Source: Protea cynaroides
Lineage: Eukaryota > Streptophyta > Magnoliopsida > Proteales > Proteaceae
DNA: 64,000 bases
Reading direction: 5' to 3'
Assembly (NCBI GenBank): GCA_028583415.1
Contig: CM053265.1
Span: 27,125,815-27,189,814, forward strand
In this document: positions 21,379 to 32,736 of the stretch, piece by piece
Numbering within the stretch: the first letter of the stretch is position 1
How the letters are laid out: every line of letters starts with the position of its first letter
The notes under the pieces: model-generated
The model's database searches: none
Told to the model about the DNA's origin: nothing
The model's input: the letters and a program-made list of their open reading frames with translations, nothing else
Made by a program: the position numbers and the translations under genes

Positions 21379-22020
21379 CTAGGACAATCCTAAGGTCTTA
21401 AGAAACATGTCCATGTGAATCTCTATGCCTAAGATATTGGAGGCTTCACCCATATCATTTATGTCAAAGTTTTGGGTCAAGAAATATTTAGTCTCGTGTA
21501 GCATCCCTAGATCATTCCTAGCTATAAGAATGTCATCCACATATAACACTAGTATGGTGAAACTAGTTCCCTTGATCTTTATGTAAATGCATTGATCAGC
21601 TCGATTCTCCATAAAATCGTAAGAAGTAATCATGCTATCAAATTTCAAATACCACTATAGGGAAGCTTGTTTCAATCCATATATGGATCTCTTAAGCTTG
21701 CATACTAGATGATCACCTTTATCCGAAGTAAAAACCTTCAAGTTGATCCATGTATACCTCCTCAATCAGATCACCATTGAAAATGCCATCTTGACATCCA
21801 TCTGGTGCAGCTCAAGATCATAGTGAGCCACCAGTGCCATAATGATCCCCAAAGAATCTTTTCTAGACACGGACGAAAAGGTTTCTTTATAATCAATGTT
21901 AGCCTTCTGATTATAACCTTCTGTCACAAGTCGAACCTTGTATCTTTCAATATTGCTATGTGGGTCCATTTTAGTTTTGAAAATCCATTTACACCCTACA
22001 GTAGAGGTGTCCTTAGGCAA
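21379..22020 (-). pseudogene. Copia-1 reverse transcriptase (broken)
   Basis: The N-terminal RT block (VGCKWIFKTKMDP, ERYKVRLVTEGYNQ, LHQMDVKMAFS) is in 21766-22020. The catalytic block with LYVDDILIARND, the canonical YVDD box of Ty1/Copia RT, is in 21379-21648. Stops and frameshifts interrupt the region around 21650-21765. The protein would copy the element RNA into DNA. Confidence 0.87.
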
Positions 22021-22078
22021 TTCTACAAGTTCTCATACTAGATTCTTTGACATAGATTCCATTCCATCCTTCATGGCA

Positions 22079-22589
22079 TTATGCCATAAAATGGTATCTA
22101 TACAACCCATAGCCTGTGAAAATAATCGGATCATCTTTTATTCCAATATTAGTTTCACAGTTTTGGATATACACTTCATAATCTGAAGGGATTGCCAATT
22201 TTCTCTCTTTCAATGATCTCCTTAAAACTTGTGGTTCAGGATTGGTTTCTTGATTTTGGACCACAGGTTCAAAACGACAACTGGTTCCTGATGTGGTGTA
22301 TCCAAATGTGGTAATTCATCACAAACATGTAGTGTTGTTCATGAACCACAGGTACCACTGGTAAAGGGATAAATCCCTGACCACCAGATGTAGAAGGAAT
22401 TGTCGATACATCTTGTTCTTTGGACTCAATGTTTCGACTCTGTATACTCCCATTATTGTCATCATCCTCTAGAAACTTGGCAACTTTAGACTCTACAATG
22501 GTAAGACTATATGAGCGACAATAAAACTTATAATCCTTTGATCTTTCAGAATAGCCAATGAAATATCCACTGACTGTTCTAGGGTCCAA
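22079..22589 (-). pseudogene. Copia-1 linker between integrase and RT
   Basis: Two open pieces (22269-22589 and 22079-22264) contain SGYFIGYSERSKDYKFYCRS, the conserved C-terminal block after Copia integrase, then a low-complexity linker ending in the RRSLKERKLAIPSDYEVYI motif that usually comes just before RT. A frameshift lies near 22266. Confidence 0.8.
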
Positions 22590-22665
22590 CTTCTGAAGAA
22601 GTGGATTATAGACTCTTATTTTGGCTTGACAGCCCCATATGCGAGTATTGCTTCAAACTAGGTTT

Positions 22666-23367
22666 TCATCCATTCCACAACTCAAAAGGAGTTTTAGGAA
22701 CCGACTTGGATGGTACCCTGTTCAAGATATATACCGCTATTTTAAGAGCTTCACTCCACAATTTCATAAGTAGATTAGAGTTACTAATCATACTCCTGAC
22801 CATATCTATAAGTGTACGGTTTCTTCTTTCAGCAATGCCATTTTGATCTGGAGATCTAGGCATGGTATATTGTGGTACAATACCTTGCTCTTCAAGATAC
22901 CGTGCAAATGGGCCAGGTCTTTGACCATATTCTGTGGTTCTACCGTAGTATTCTCCACCTCTATCTGATATTACGATCTTAATCACTTTTTCAGTCTGTT
23001 TCTCTACTTCTGTCTTGAAGTTCTTAAAGGTTTCTAATGCCTCATCTTTATGAACTAAAAGATAGAGATACATGAATTTAGAATGGTCATCAATAAAGGA
23101 GATAAAGTATCTCTGACCATTCGGACAGGGAGTGGAAAATGGGTTACAGATATCTGTATGTATGATTTCTAGTAGTTCAGTTGACCTTCTGGCACTTTTC
23201 TTGGTTTTGTTGGACTGCTTTCCCTTGATGCAGTCCACACATAACCCTAGATCAGTGAAATCAAGAGTCTCAAGGATTCTATCATTCACTAATCTTTTAA
23301 TTCTGTTATTAGATATGTGACATAATTTAAGATGCCACAACTGAGAGGATTTCTCATTCACATTCAT
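22666..23367 (-). pseudogene. Copia-1 integrase
   Basis: A 233-codon open segment. It contains the pre-integrase zinc finger (LWHLKLCHIS, then CVDCIKGK) and the integrase core with its acidic triad: aspartate in IHTDICNPF, aspartate in ISDRGGEY and glutamate in NGIAERRNRT. These residues cut and join DNA ends in active elements. This is the best-preserved part of Copia-1. Confidence 0.93.
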
Positions 23368-23479
23368 TCTCTTTTGCCAATATTATTTACAGAGAGTAAA
23401 CTACTTTTATATGTTGGATCTAGATTTAAGTGAAATAAATCATCAACTAAAGAACCTGAACCGATGAATACATCATTTT

Positions 23480-23775
23480 TTTTAAATCCTTATTTTTGTA
23501 CTAGAAAAATTAAACACATAACCCAAAGGTGTTAATCTAGAAACAGAAATCAGATTCTTTGTAAAAGATGGAATATAAATGGTTTTTCCTAAATCCAACA
23601 CATATCCGGATTGCAATATCAATCTATAGACACCTGTAGCTTCCACTTGAGATTTCATCTAATTTCCTGAATGGATATGTCTCTCAGTTTCTTTTGGAAG
23701 TATTGTTTGCAGAAAGCCTTGCATGGTATTGGCCACACGGATTGATGATCTAGAATCAATCCATCAGTTATTTGA
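23480..23775 (-). pseudogene. Copia-1 protease (decayed)
   Basis: There is no long ORF, but the minus strand shows the usual Copia protease order: IDSRSSIRVANTMQGF, then YIPSFTKNLISVSRL. The catalytic DSGAS/DTGA motif reads DSRSS, so the glycine is lost. Several stops interrupt it. Confidence 0.55.
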
Positions 23776-24135
23776 ATGAGAATCAACTAAATTTGATTCA
23801 TAACAAATCAAAATTCTCTGAGCTGAGATATCCCTCATGTGCATGATGTAGTTACACACATCATCCTTACTATTGTAACTTAATGAGTCTGATTTTTCCA
23901 TTAGAGTGCTTACTAACATCTTGTTTGAACTCACAAACTGAGCATCAATTGCCTTCATGTATTCTTGAACAGTTTTACATTCAGGAATTGATCCTTTAAT
24001 GCTCTTGTCGATGACAAGCATTAGGCTCAAGTGGTTAGACCGCTCCCACTTATCATAATGAGCAATTTGGACTAGCGTACTGGAATCCGTAAGAGCAGCG
24101 GGCTCTTCTATACGGAGCGCCATATCCAAATCCAT
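23764..24135 (-). pseudogene. gag: Copia-1 gag (fragment)
   Basis: A 123-codon segment beginning MDLDMALR with the Copia gag (UBN2-type) pattern: WERSNHLSLMLVIDKSI, then VQEYMKAIDAQF and MLVSTLMEK. It is short compared with a normal gag and the CCHC part is missing or unreadable downstream. Confidence 0.75.
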
Positions 24136-25400
24136 GCACTCTAAGGTTAAATAAATCTTCTATTTCCAATCTGAATAATTTTCCCTAGTAAGCATTGGGA
24201 GACAAATCTAGTTATAAACTGCAAACAACAATAAGGAAGTTTAGATTTATTGGCGTACAACTTTATACTGATATCAACCTACGTCAATAATCAGTAACAC
24301 ACTAAAATTAATTATAATCTACTTGTGGGCTAAACTTATAATCAATTTTAGTATGTGAAACTTTACACTAAGTTGATTGACATCAAACTTAAGTGACAGA
24401 CAGATGTATCCTACAAAATTACCTGTGGGCTAAGATTATAGTCTATATCTGTCAAGGTCTGTATTAATAAGACTAGAATGCTACACTACAATTCAGAAGG
24501 TTGTTCCACACCTGTAGGCAGAAGAAGGCTCCTACTGTCTTGTAGTTTCACATTCTACCTTATTCCATCTTCTCACATAAGAAAAGAATATTTCCCTATG
24601 GGGATGATATCCAGTCCCAATGCAAAAGATGCAATTTTCTGATGCCTACCACTAGAAGGGTATTTCAATCTTTTATGACATCCTTAAATAGGCACTTATA
24701 TGCGTTAAAAATAAAACTAATTATTTCCTTGATTTTAACACAAAACTTGATTATAAGGGCATATTTGTCATCTATGACATCCTGAGAAACACACTTATAT
24801 GTGTTAAAATATAAACCTAATGGTTTTCTTGATTTTTTTTTTAACACAACTTTATTATAAGGGCATTTTAATCATTTATGGCATCCTTTAAACAAACATT
24901 CATAAGTGTTAATATAAGCCTAATAATCTTAAAAGAGTTCCTAATGGCTTATTCTTTTATTTAACACTGACTTTTAATGGTGTTTGTTACTGCCACTAAA
25001 AAGTGACTCAAAACAACCTCATTGTATTCAAATATTTAGTGGCGTTTATTCTGTAATGTCACTAAACAGTAAGATAAATCATTCTGTTATGTATGTCTAT
25101 ATACAGTGGCGTTCTGTCTTTAAATGTCACTAAAACAGTGTTTAATACATTCTGTCATGTTTATAGATACAGTGACGTTCTGTCTGTAGATGTCACTAAA
25201 GGAAACTGTATTTTAGCGACGTTCAGAACACACTGACATAACAAATACAGTCACTGTTCTTGATCTTGTAGTGACGTTCAGAACAAACTGTCATCAAAAG
25301 TGCAGTCACATATACAGTGACGTTCGGTTCATAACTATACTATGGTGATATATAATAAAGATAATCCAAAATTATTAAACGTCACCATCTCCATAACAGA
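24136..25400. other. Copia-1 leader with TAGTGACGTTC-type repeats
   Basis: This is an unusually long leader between gag and the primer-binding site. At about 24970-25330 short words such as GTGACGTTC, TGTCACTAAA and AGTGGCGTT recur in both orientations, and TCTTGTAGTG occurs at 25263-25272. This resembles the subterminal repeats and terminal CACTACAAGA of CACTA (En/Spm) transposons, so a small or truncated CACTA element may be inserted here. I did not find a clear partner terminus or a 3-bp TSD. Confidence 0.35.
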
Positions 25401-25899
25401 AACATTTGGTTTGAAAGAAAGTTCTGGGTCAGATCAAAATCAAACCGAAACGAAACGGTACTAACCGGGCCACCCAAACTTGTCCATATCCGGGGCATAA
25501 AATGGGATTCGGGCCAACCCGTATGGGTATGATTCGGGTCACGGTTGACCCATATAGGAATCGGTTCAGGTCACGGGTTTGTGTTGGTTCGGGTCAATCC
25601 ATAACCGGCTTTTCTATATCCGGTTCAACTTCTAGAACCGGGTTGAACCGATAACACATAAAAACCCTAAATCCATTTTATTTAAACAAAAATTCCATTA
25701 AATTTACCATTCATGCCATTGAAAAGTTTTCTCTTCTTCTCTCTTATCAGACCACCAAAACAGCAGCGGCGGCTCTAGGGACGTGCCAGAAAATCCGGCA
25801 CTCCCCAAAAATCCAGCGGAAAACGCCGGCCACCGTTAGAACACCTCAAAACGGCCGGAGAACTAGAGAGAGAAAAAGGGTTAAAAAAAAAAACCCCTC

Positions 25900-26230
25900 G
25901 GCATGCTTGCGGCAGCCTGCTGGCTGCGCATGGCCGCGGCCGGCTGGCCCTTGCGGGCTGGCCTGCTGCGCCTAGCGCGGCCGGCAGTCTACTTCTGCTG
26001 CCTTCCTGCAAAGGCTGGCTGCCGTAAAGCCGCAGCCGGCTGGCCCTTGCGGGCTGGCCTGCTGCTCCTTGCGCGGCCGGCAGTCTGCTTGGCTGCCCCT
26101 TATGCCTGCGGCTGCACGCTTGCTGGCTACGCATGGCCACGGCCAGCAGATTCTGCAATGGCTGGCTGCCGCAAGGCAGCGGCGGCTGGGCAGATTCTGC
26201 AATGCCCTGCTCCTTTCGCGGCCGGCCAAA
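25900..26230. repeat. GC-rich 96-bp tandem repeat in the Copia-1 leader
   Basis: The block CGGCTGGCCCTTGCGGGCTG starts at 25941 and again at 26037, followed in both copies by GCGCGGCCGGCAGTCT. Further partial units (GCAGATTCTGCAATG twice, GCTGGCTGCCG several times) continue to about 26230. It is far more GC-rich than anything around it. ORFs on both strands here are by-products of the composition. Confidence 0.75.
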
Positions 26231-26300
26231 CAGTAGAAAATTTTTATTTTTTATTCATTAGATCCGATTCTTAATGTATCAGTAGGTGGATGGGTGGTTG

Positions 26301-26315
26301 AAATCCTGATACCAT
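26301..26315 (-). other. Primer-binding site of Copia-1 (tRNA-iMet)
   Basis: The minus strand reads ATGGTATCAGGATTT, starting two bases inside the 5' LTR. It resembles the tRNA-iMet site and confirms that the 5' end of the element is on the right. Confidence 0.75.
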
Positions 26316-26317
26316 AA

Positions 26318-26393
26318 TGTAAGAAAAACTACAATCCATATGTATGTCTATGCGAAATGAGATTCGACATACCCGTAGTGTAGGGATCTGTTC
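26318..26393 (-). repeat. Copia-1 5' LTR, inner fragment
   Basis: 76 bp from TGTAAGAAAAAC to GGATCTGTTC, nearly identical to the start of 19779-20152. The homology stops abruptly at 26393 and resumes at 32738, with about 9 bp of the LTR missing at the break. Confidence 0.88.
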
Positions 26394-26539
26394 AATCTTT
26401 AAGCGATCAAACTTATTTTATGGTTTCTTTAATTATATGCTATGTTTATGTGTAATCAAATGGATCTGTTCAATCTTTAAGCGATCAAACTTATTTTGTG
26501 GTTTCTTTAATTATATGCTATGTTTATGTGTAATCAAAT
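26384..26539. repeat. 78-bp tandem duplication across the LTR/mosaic junction
   Basis: The unit starting GGATCTGTTCAATCTTTAAG is present at 26384-26461 and 26462-26539 with one or two mismatches. Because the unit starts with the last ten LTR bases, the duplication arose after the foreign DNA was joined to the LTR. Confidence 0.9.
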
Positions 26540-26802
26540 TTTATATGTATAGGCTACTATAGAATGTTAATCTCAATCAACATTTATTTTTTTTTTGAGG
26601 GGGGGAGGGGGGAAGAGAAGCAGTATGAACCCTACAATTCAAAACTCAATTCATAAACCTCCTTAAGATTCAAATAACTTTATTGCTTCTTGCAATTACG
26701 TAAAAAGAATAATGAGAATAAGGGCATGCCTCTTAGAATTGAGAACAACAGAACCACCAAGTATAAAGCGCGTTCCAGAATTGAAGTGATATGATTGATG
26801 AT

Positions 26803-26968
26803 CTAGACTTGTACGGACTGCTTGTCAGTGTGCCAAACACAGTAGAAGAGGCCTTTCCAGATCTTCTTCATCTCCCCTTCAGGTACTTGGTGTTGCAAAG
26901 GAAGCCATTTTTTAAGGGTTCGGAGAGCTTTGTCTTTGGATTTTTTGTTGCAGCAGGCGAGTTGCTTC
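26803..26968 (-). pseudogene. Captured fragment of an RRP1/Nop52 rRNA-processing gene
   Basis: A minus-strand open stretch of about 54 codons reads through CCNKKSKDKALRTLKKWLP and MKKIWKGLFYCVWHTDK before a TAG at 26803. The core WKGLFYCVWHTDK is the signature of the nucleolar Nop52/RRP1 family, which works in 60S rRNA maturation. Only the N-terminal part of the domain is present, with no flanking exons, so this is a gene fragment, not a gene. No stop interrupts it, which suggests capture from an exon. Confidence 0.75.
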
Positions 26969-27244
26969 GCTAGGGATCATAGTTGTCAAGGCATCGCCTA
27001 GGCACCACCTAGGCTCTATCAATTCTAAAATTTTCGCGTATTGAAGTGGGAATGAAGTCTATTCATTCAACTTTCTTTCCTAGATTCTAATCCTCCCAAA
27101 TACACTAGCAGTTCCCTAGTTGCTCCAGAAGCCATTTCCCCTGAAATGAATCGAAGTCCCCTTCAACCTGCTCAAAACTAATCTCCTGTTCAAGATGTTC
27201 ACGCAAATCCATGATAACACGTGCATGAAGTACCATATATAATA

Positions 27245-27329
27245 GGCCCTTGCATTTGAACCGCTAGATGATGAACAATGTTGCCGCCGGCCGAGGCACC
27301 GCAAATGAAAACTCTTTGGAAGTCGACCA
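27245..27329 (-). pseudogene. Captured fragment of a CXE-type carboxylesterase gene
   Basis: On the minus strand one frame reads DFQRVFICGASAGGNIVHH, then LAVQMQG. This is the nucleophile elbow (GASAG, with the catalytic serine) of plant CXE/GID1-like alpha/beta hydrolases. The similarity ends after about 28 codons. The next sequence (27117-27220, minus) reads MDLREHLEQEISFEQVEGDF and on to a stop, and may belong to another captured gene that I cannot name. Confidence 0.7.
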
Positions 27330-27349
27330 GAGAAATAGTTAACCATGAA

Positions 27350-27950
27350 TCAGGGTTATATTAGTCTTTTAACCTAAATAGGTTTTTAAAGTAACAAAAC
27401 TTTTAGGGGAGAATGGTCCATAGAAAAATTCACTTCCAATAATATTTTTTTAGCGGTTCCTTTTGCCTTGATAAATTTAGAAATGGTTTATAGGTTGTAG
27501 AATTTGATTTTTTTTTTATTCTAAGTTGGCGATGAACTCAATTTATGTACAAGTTACAGTGATTTTCTATTTAAGCTAGGCGTATGATTATTTTTCTGTT
27601 TAAATGGATAACTTCTTGTAGAAATCTAGTGATCGATTTTGTTTTGGTGGATTACAGAGTCATAAACAAGGGCCGTTAGATTTATGAAAAGTGGCGGGAT
27701 TCGCCTAACACAGTTGGATCTTCGAAATCGCGTTAGAAAGATTGTTATAGATCTCAGCCATCCGATCTGATAGTGTATTCATGCATGAATCACATCGAAT
27801 CACATTGGCATCGGTGCTTCATGAACCATCCCATTAAATTGTGACCGCCCAATAATATTTCTCACGGGAGAATCTTTCTCCGTCAGCCAAGAAGCATGAT
27901 AGCCCGCTTTTTTTTAGATCATTCGATCTGAATCCAGGCGACATGGCTCG
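27350..27950. other. AT-rich filler inside the mosaic
   Basis: About 600 bp without recognisable coding or repeat structure. The antisense ORF reported nearby is a shadow of the integrase fragment that follows. Confidence 0.4.
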
Positions 27951-27954
27951 ATAA

Positions 27955-28170
27955 ATCAAGCAAATTTTGAAAAAACTGTCAATCATACTCGTAAGGATTG
28001 GTCCATTGGCCTCATAGATGCTTTGTGGGCTTATAGAATTACTTTTAAGACCATTCTTGGTCAATCCTCTTACAGTCTGGTATACGAAAAAGCCTGCCAT
28101 CTACCAGTCGAATTGGAACATCGAGCATTTTGGGCAGTTAAGAAATTAAATTTTGATTTGTCAGATGCTA
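27955..28170 (+). pseudogene. Integrase fragment of an Athila-like Gypsy element
   Basis: The plus strand reads KKTVNHTRKDWSIGLIDALW, then AYRITFKT and KACHLPVELEHRAFWAVKKL. This wording is typical of the integrase C-terminal half of Athila/Tat-type elements and clearly different from the chromovirus integrases in this window. No LTR of such an element is visible nearby. The following codons to 28286 do not look like integrase. Confidence 0.8.
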
Positions 28171-28869
28171 GCACTCATATAGACCATCCAAACGTGCACA
28201 AGGATTTGCTCGTGGGTCTGAAAAAGGTGTATTATCTCCCTGCAGCACCCAACAAAAAGTTGAGGGATGCCAAGCAGACAGGATAGCCACAAAAAAGTAT
28301 ATCTAGTTGGCAAATTTTGGGGTTACCAGTGCAGATAATGGGCGTTTCGCTCCAGGAATGGGATATGTATATGAGTTTCATTAGTATTATTATTTTAACT
28401 TTACAATTATCGTACTATGTCAATGATGAAGTGGTTATGAGTTTCATTAGTATTATTACTTTAACTTACCTATTTCTGCATACAACGTCACCGAACCCAA
28501 CTGTACAAGCCAGATCTGTTCACCGAATACCTTCATATCAAATCACCCACCACCTGTAATACCACTACTGAACTCATTATCGCCTAAATCCTCTCCCCAT
28601 TATTGATCCAAAAGCCTTTGTTTTTCTCTGAAAAAATCATAATTTATTAACATTGATCTTAGCCATTGAATATCAATTTGTTTTGATGTTGCTGAATTAA
28701 TGTCAATTTGTTTTGATGTTGTTGAATTTTATGTGATTAAAAAAATCTGATATTGATTGAATGTACCATGGATCATGGAATTCAACGAGATTAATTTTTG
28801 GCTATGTGATGTGGAATTTTATTGTGATTGATTTGCGTTAATTCATGTATTTTTCTTCATGTTTGCGTG

Positions 28870-28895
28870 TCTCTAATCCTAACAAGTGGTATCAA
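28870..28895 (+). other. LTR end plus primer-binding-site-like junction
   Basis: The sequence CTAATCCTAACA is followed by AGTGGTATCAAAGTCAAG, the usual layout of a Copia LTR terminus and tRNA-iMet primer-binding site. The preceding 500 bp (with a 66-bp tandem repeat around 28370-28470) could be the LTR. No matching coding region follows. Confidence 0.45.
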
Positions 28896-30730
28896 AGTCA
28901 AGTTCGATAGATCGATCGCTGATCTAGTAGAAGGAGGGAGGTACGTGATATGAAGAAGAAGAAAAAAAAAAGGTTAAAACAAGATCGGCCGACCAGATTA
29001 AAAGATATGGCATCTTTCAATGCCCCTCCATGCGCTTGCGATGCACCAAGTCAAATTGCCGCTGACAAGTCAGTCGACGTTGTCGAGTTGTGATTGGATG
29101 GAGAGGGAATCTCCAATAATGGCCGCTGGATTAAACTAAAAAAGCGGGATTTCCTTTCCGCCATTAGATCTTGTCAGATCGCATCAGGTATGATCGGGAC
29201 AGATAGTGGCCTTTCGTTCTGGATCTTCGCTGCAGCTATAACCTACGCGTGCCACATAGAATCTATGCAGCCATCCATCCGGGCCGCCCAGTCTCCCGCC
29301 CAAACCCAGGCGAGAGACTGGTTTTACTTTTTTGCTCTCACTCTTTGAGCCGTTGGAAACAAAAGACCCATGTGGTAACTTGAACTTGAGCAAAATTGCA
29401 GCAAAAACGATATTTTGGCAAAAAAATTAAAAACAGGCCTAAACCTCCTAGTCTGCTCTGTGTCCTTCTCTGTTGTTATATCTGCTTCGTTCCAGATTTT
29501 TGCTGTTGAAGCATATTTTCATCAGCACCCCTTTTCAGGAGTCTCAAGAATTGCCCTTGCATGCTCGATTGGTGGTGGAGTGGAGAGCCTAGTCTGCTCT
29601 GCGTCCTTGTCTGTTGCTATATCTTCTTCAATCATCCCTTGGATGTCTAGCGTGGTGAATGAATGACTCATTTTTTCATTAAGAGTACTAGAATTGAGTG
29701 AACCAAAAGGGTGAAGGCAAGGGAATTGGGATCCTCCTGATTTGTTAATCCTATTTGTTCATTTGGAATAAACACATTTACCCTTTAAAGATAGATCTCA
29801 CCATGAGATACAATGCTGGAAACACTCTCCCTATCTTCTTTTTTTCAGTGTGTAACGATCCTGTTCAAGTCCATATAGGCATGCTATCTCACGTATACCT
29901 TTAGTTTGAAAATTGCAATTGAGCAACATAATCTTCCCATGACATTCTTGATGCAAAGTAGTTCTGGTAGTCTTGCACATGATTCATAAATATAACATCA
30001 GTAGCTGTCCGAAGGATACCTATCTTTGGGAAGAATGGAAAAACTTCTGAAGTAGTACTCTGGTGCGTAGAATCTTACGAAAGTACTGATGGAATGGAAT
30101 AGAAGTTGGGTGGCATAGGGGGTCAACTTGCCTTGCGAACTTATGTAAAAATGATAGGCACTGTAGTTTCTGATGTTTCAACCGATCAATGAATCTCATG
30201 TTCCATCTTGGTTGTGGTAGACTTGCCTTTCGTACATGGGTAAAATAAAAAAAGTAAGGCCCACAAGAAAGAGAGAGAGAGAGTAGAAATATCTCGTGAA
30301 GAAAGATTGAATAGACAGTCAGATGTTAGACCTCTGTCTCTCCTCACACTCTCTCTTCCCTGATCATGTGAGTCCTTGGTAAAATTGTTTCCTGTTTGCC
30401 CCATTGGTGTGGCGTGGATTTCCCTCGCATTGTGGGGTGGGAAACCCTCTCCCTTTGTTTTATTATTAGTTTTATTTTTTACATTTGTTGATAGATCTAA
30501 CATTTTTGTGTCCTAATTGTCACCATGCCTAGTAAAGCAATTCCCTTCACTATGACTTATGCTTTTGTTAAGTTCTAAAGGAGAGGTAATTCTTGTAAAT
30601 TCACTTTAAAAGAGCCTTCTATTCTTTGCCTCTTCCTCTCCGGCTCCAGCTCCGACTTCCCCCCCCCCCCTCCCAAGGTTCCTATAAGCCCTTCACTTCT
30701 CAAACCAATAAAATGGGATCTTCTCGACCC
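28896..30730. other. Unassigned sequence in the mosaic
   Basis: No gene is recognised. A diverged repeat pair is visible at about 29435-29480 and 29585-29630 (CCTAGTCTGCTCTG, then GTCCTT and CTGTTG words). Short ORFs here have no convincing protein character. Confidence 0.35.
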
Positions 30731-31790
30731 ACCGCCACCTACTATCGCCACCACCACCAGCCACCATCCGGGCCGCTGTGTTGGCCACTCTGATCAATAC
30801 CCCAGTTATAGCGGTTTAATATACAGCTCGCTACCACCCACCACCGCCACCACCCTCCACCACCTACTGCCACCACCACCACCACACTGCCACCACCCAC
30901 CGCCACCTACCATCGCCACCACCACCAACCACCTGCCACCACCCACCGCCACCACCACCCACCGCCACCTACCATCGCCACCACCACCAGCCACCAACCA
31001 CTGCCACCACCACCTACCACCACCACCAACTATCACCCACCACCATCGCCACCCCTCGTCGCCACCACCACCAACCACCCACCACCGCCACCACCATCCA
31101 CTACCACCCACCACCACTGCCACCACCACCATCCTCAATCACCACCTACCGCCACCTACTATCGCCACCACCACCAGCCACCAACCACCACCACCACCAA
31201 TAATCACCCACCACCACCACCCCGCATCGCCACCACCACCAACCACCCACCACCGCCCCACCACCACCACCATCCACTACCACCCACCGCCACCTACCAT
31301 CGCCACCACCACCCACTACCCACCACCCACCACCCACCACCCACCACCACCACCAACTATCACCCACGACCACCGCCACCACCATCCACTATCACCCACC
31401 ACCATCGCCACCACCCTCCACCACTACCACCCACCACCACCGCCACCACCCTCCACCACCACCACCCACCCACCGCCACCCTACACCACCACCTCCCACC
31501 CACCACCACCGTCACCAACCATCACCACTCACCACTAGTGCCACCATCCGCCACCACCACCCACCACTTACCACCGATGCCGCCACCACCATCCACCATC
31601 TTCCACCATTGCTGCCACCAACACCACCCACCACTTACCATCGATGCCGCCACCACCACCCACGACCTTCCACCATCGCTGCCACCACCACCCACCACCT
31701 TCCACCATTGCCACCACCACCACCACCTACCCACCCACCACCTACCACCACTGCCACCACCTACCACCACTGCCACCATGGCTGTTATTA
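30730..31790. repeat. About 1-kb CCACCA/GGTGGT simple-sequence tract
   Basis: Imperfect CCACCA, CCACCG and CCACTGCCACC units run from about 30730 to 31790, with the longest arrays from 30826 on. Occasional AACTATCACCC, TACCATCGCC and GATGCCGCC words show higher-order shuffled units of about 30-60 bp. The proline/histidine-rich and glycine/tryptophan-rich ORFs on the two strands are consequences of the repeat. Confidence 0.92.
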
Positions 31791-31916
31791 TTATAGATTT
31801 TAAATTTTCATCCTAATTCAGTTCACGAATTTTTGTGGAAGTATTCTGGTTTAATATACAGGGCCTGAGAGCTCTGTAAGAAGGGCTACAGAAATGCAAA
31901 ACACTTTGAAAGCGAG

Positions 31917-32105
31917 AGTTGAATAAGTTAACCATCAAGAATCGATACCCTTTGCCTAGGATCGATGATCTATTCGATCAGTTGCAGAGTGCAAAGGTTT
32001 TCTCGAAGATTAATCTTAAATCAAGGTATCACCAATTGAAGATCAAGGCAGGAGATATTCCGAAGACTGCTTTTAGGACAAGGTATGGGCATTATGAGTC
32101 CTGGT
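31917..32105 (+). pseudogene. Chromovirus RT fragment in the mosaic
   Basis: The plus strand encodes LNKLTIKNRYPLPRIDDLFD, KVFSKINLKSRYHQLKIKAG and AFRTRYGHYES, the same RT block as in Gypsy-1 (about 6350-6545, minus) and Gypsy-2 (about 54460-54640). It has no stop but ends abruptly at both sides. Confidence 0.9.
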
Positions 32106-32117
32106 AATATCGTTTGG

Positions 32118-32448
32118 CGGGAACTATGATTGGATTTGCTTAGGGGCTGAATCTTTTCTTAATTCAAAGGTGAATAGGGAACAATAATTGGATTTGCCTA
32201 GGGACTAAATCTTTCCTTATTTCAGAAGTGAATGGAGAATGGTGATTTGATTTGTCTAGGGACTAAATCTTTCCTTAATTCTGAGATGAATTGAGAACAA
32301 TTATTGGATTTGCCTAGGGGCTGAATCTTTCCTTAATTTTGAGGTGAATCGAGAACTATGATTGGATTTGCCTAGGGGCTGAATCTTTCCTTAATTCAGA
32401 GATGAATCGGGAACTATGATTGGATTTGCCTAGGGGCTGAATCTTTCC
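32118..32448. repeat. 58-bp minisatellite, about six units
   Basis: The unit is roughly ATTGGATTTGCCTAGGGGCT + GAATCTTTCCTTAATTC + a variable stretch with GAATCGAGAAC. TTGGATTTG-type starts appear near 32130, 32189, 32247, 32304, 32362 and 32420. The last unit breaks off exactly where the RNase H fragment begins. Confidence 0.85.
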
Positions 32449-32736
32449 TAACCGCTGCTAGCTCCAAGTCATGTGTAGGATAGTTATTCTCATGCTCCTT
32501 TAACTGTCTTGATGCGTAAGCAATCACCTGTTCTCCTTGCATCAATACACACCTGATACCCAACCCTAAAGCATCCGTATATAAAGTAAACGGTACGCTT
32601 GGTTCTGGGATGGTCAAGATAGGTGCAGAGACCAGTCTTGACTTCAAAGTCTGAAAGCACTTCTCACACTCATCTGTCCATATGAATTTCTCTCCCTTCT
32701 TGGTCAATCTGGTGAGTGGAACAGCGATTCTGGAGT
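32447..32736 (-). pseudogene. Chromovirus RNase H fragment fused to the Copia LTR
   Basis: The minus strand encodes RIAVPLTRLTKKGEKFIWTD, PFTLYTDALGLGIRCVLMQG and AYASRQLKEHENNYP. It is nearly identical to Gypsy-1 5688-5965. Its right end joins the Copia LTR directly (CTGGAGTG|TCCGTCC). The predicted ORF across this joint is an accidental fusion. Confidence 0.9.

Noticed and set aside
28870..28895. A complete extra Copia element starting at the primer-site-like sequence
   Set aside because: No Copia gag or pol follows and no second LTR was seen; only the junction-like motif can be supported.
30806..31816. Several ORFs rich in Gly/Trp (minus) or Pro/His (plus)
   Set aside because: They are direct products of the CCACCA/GGTGGT repeat and lack any non-repeat sequence.
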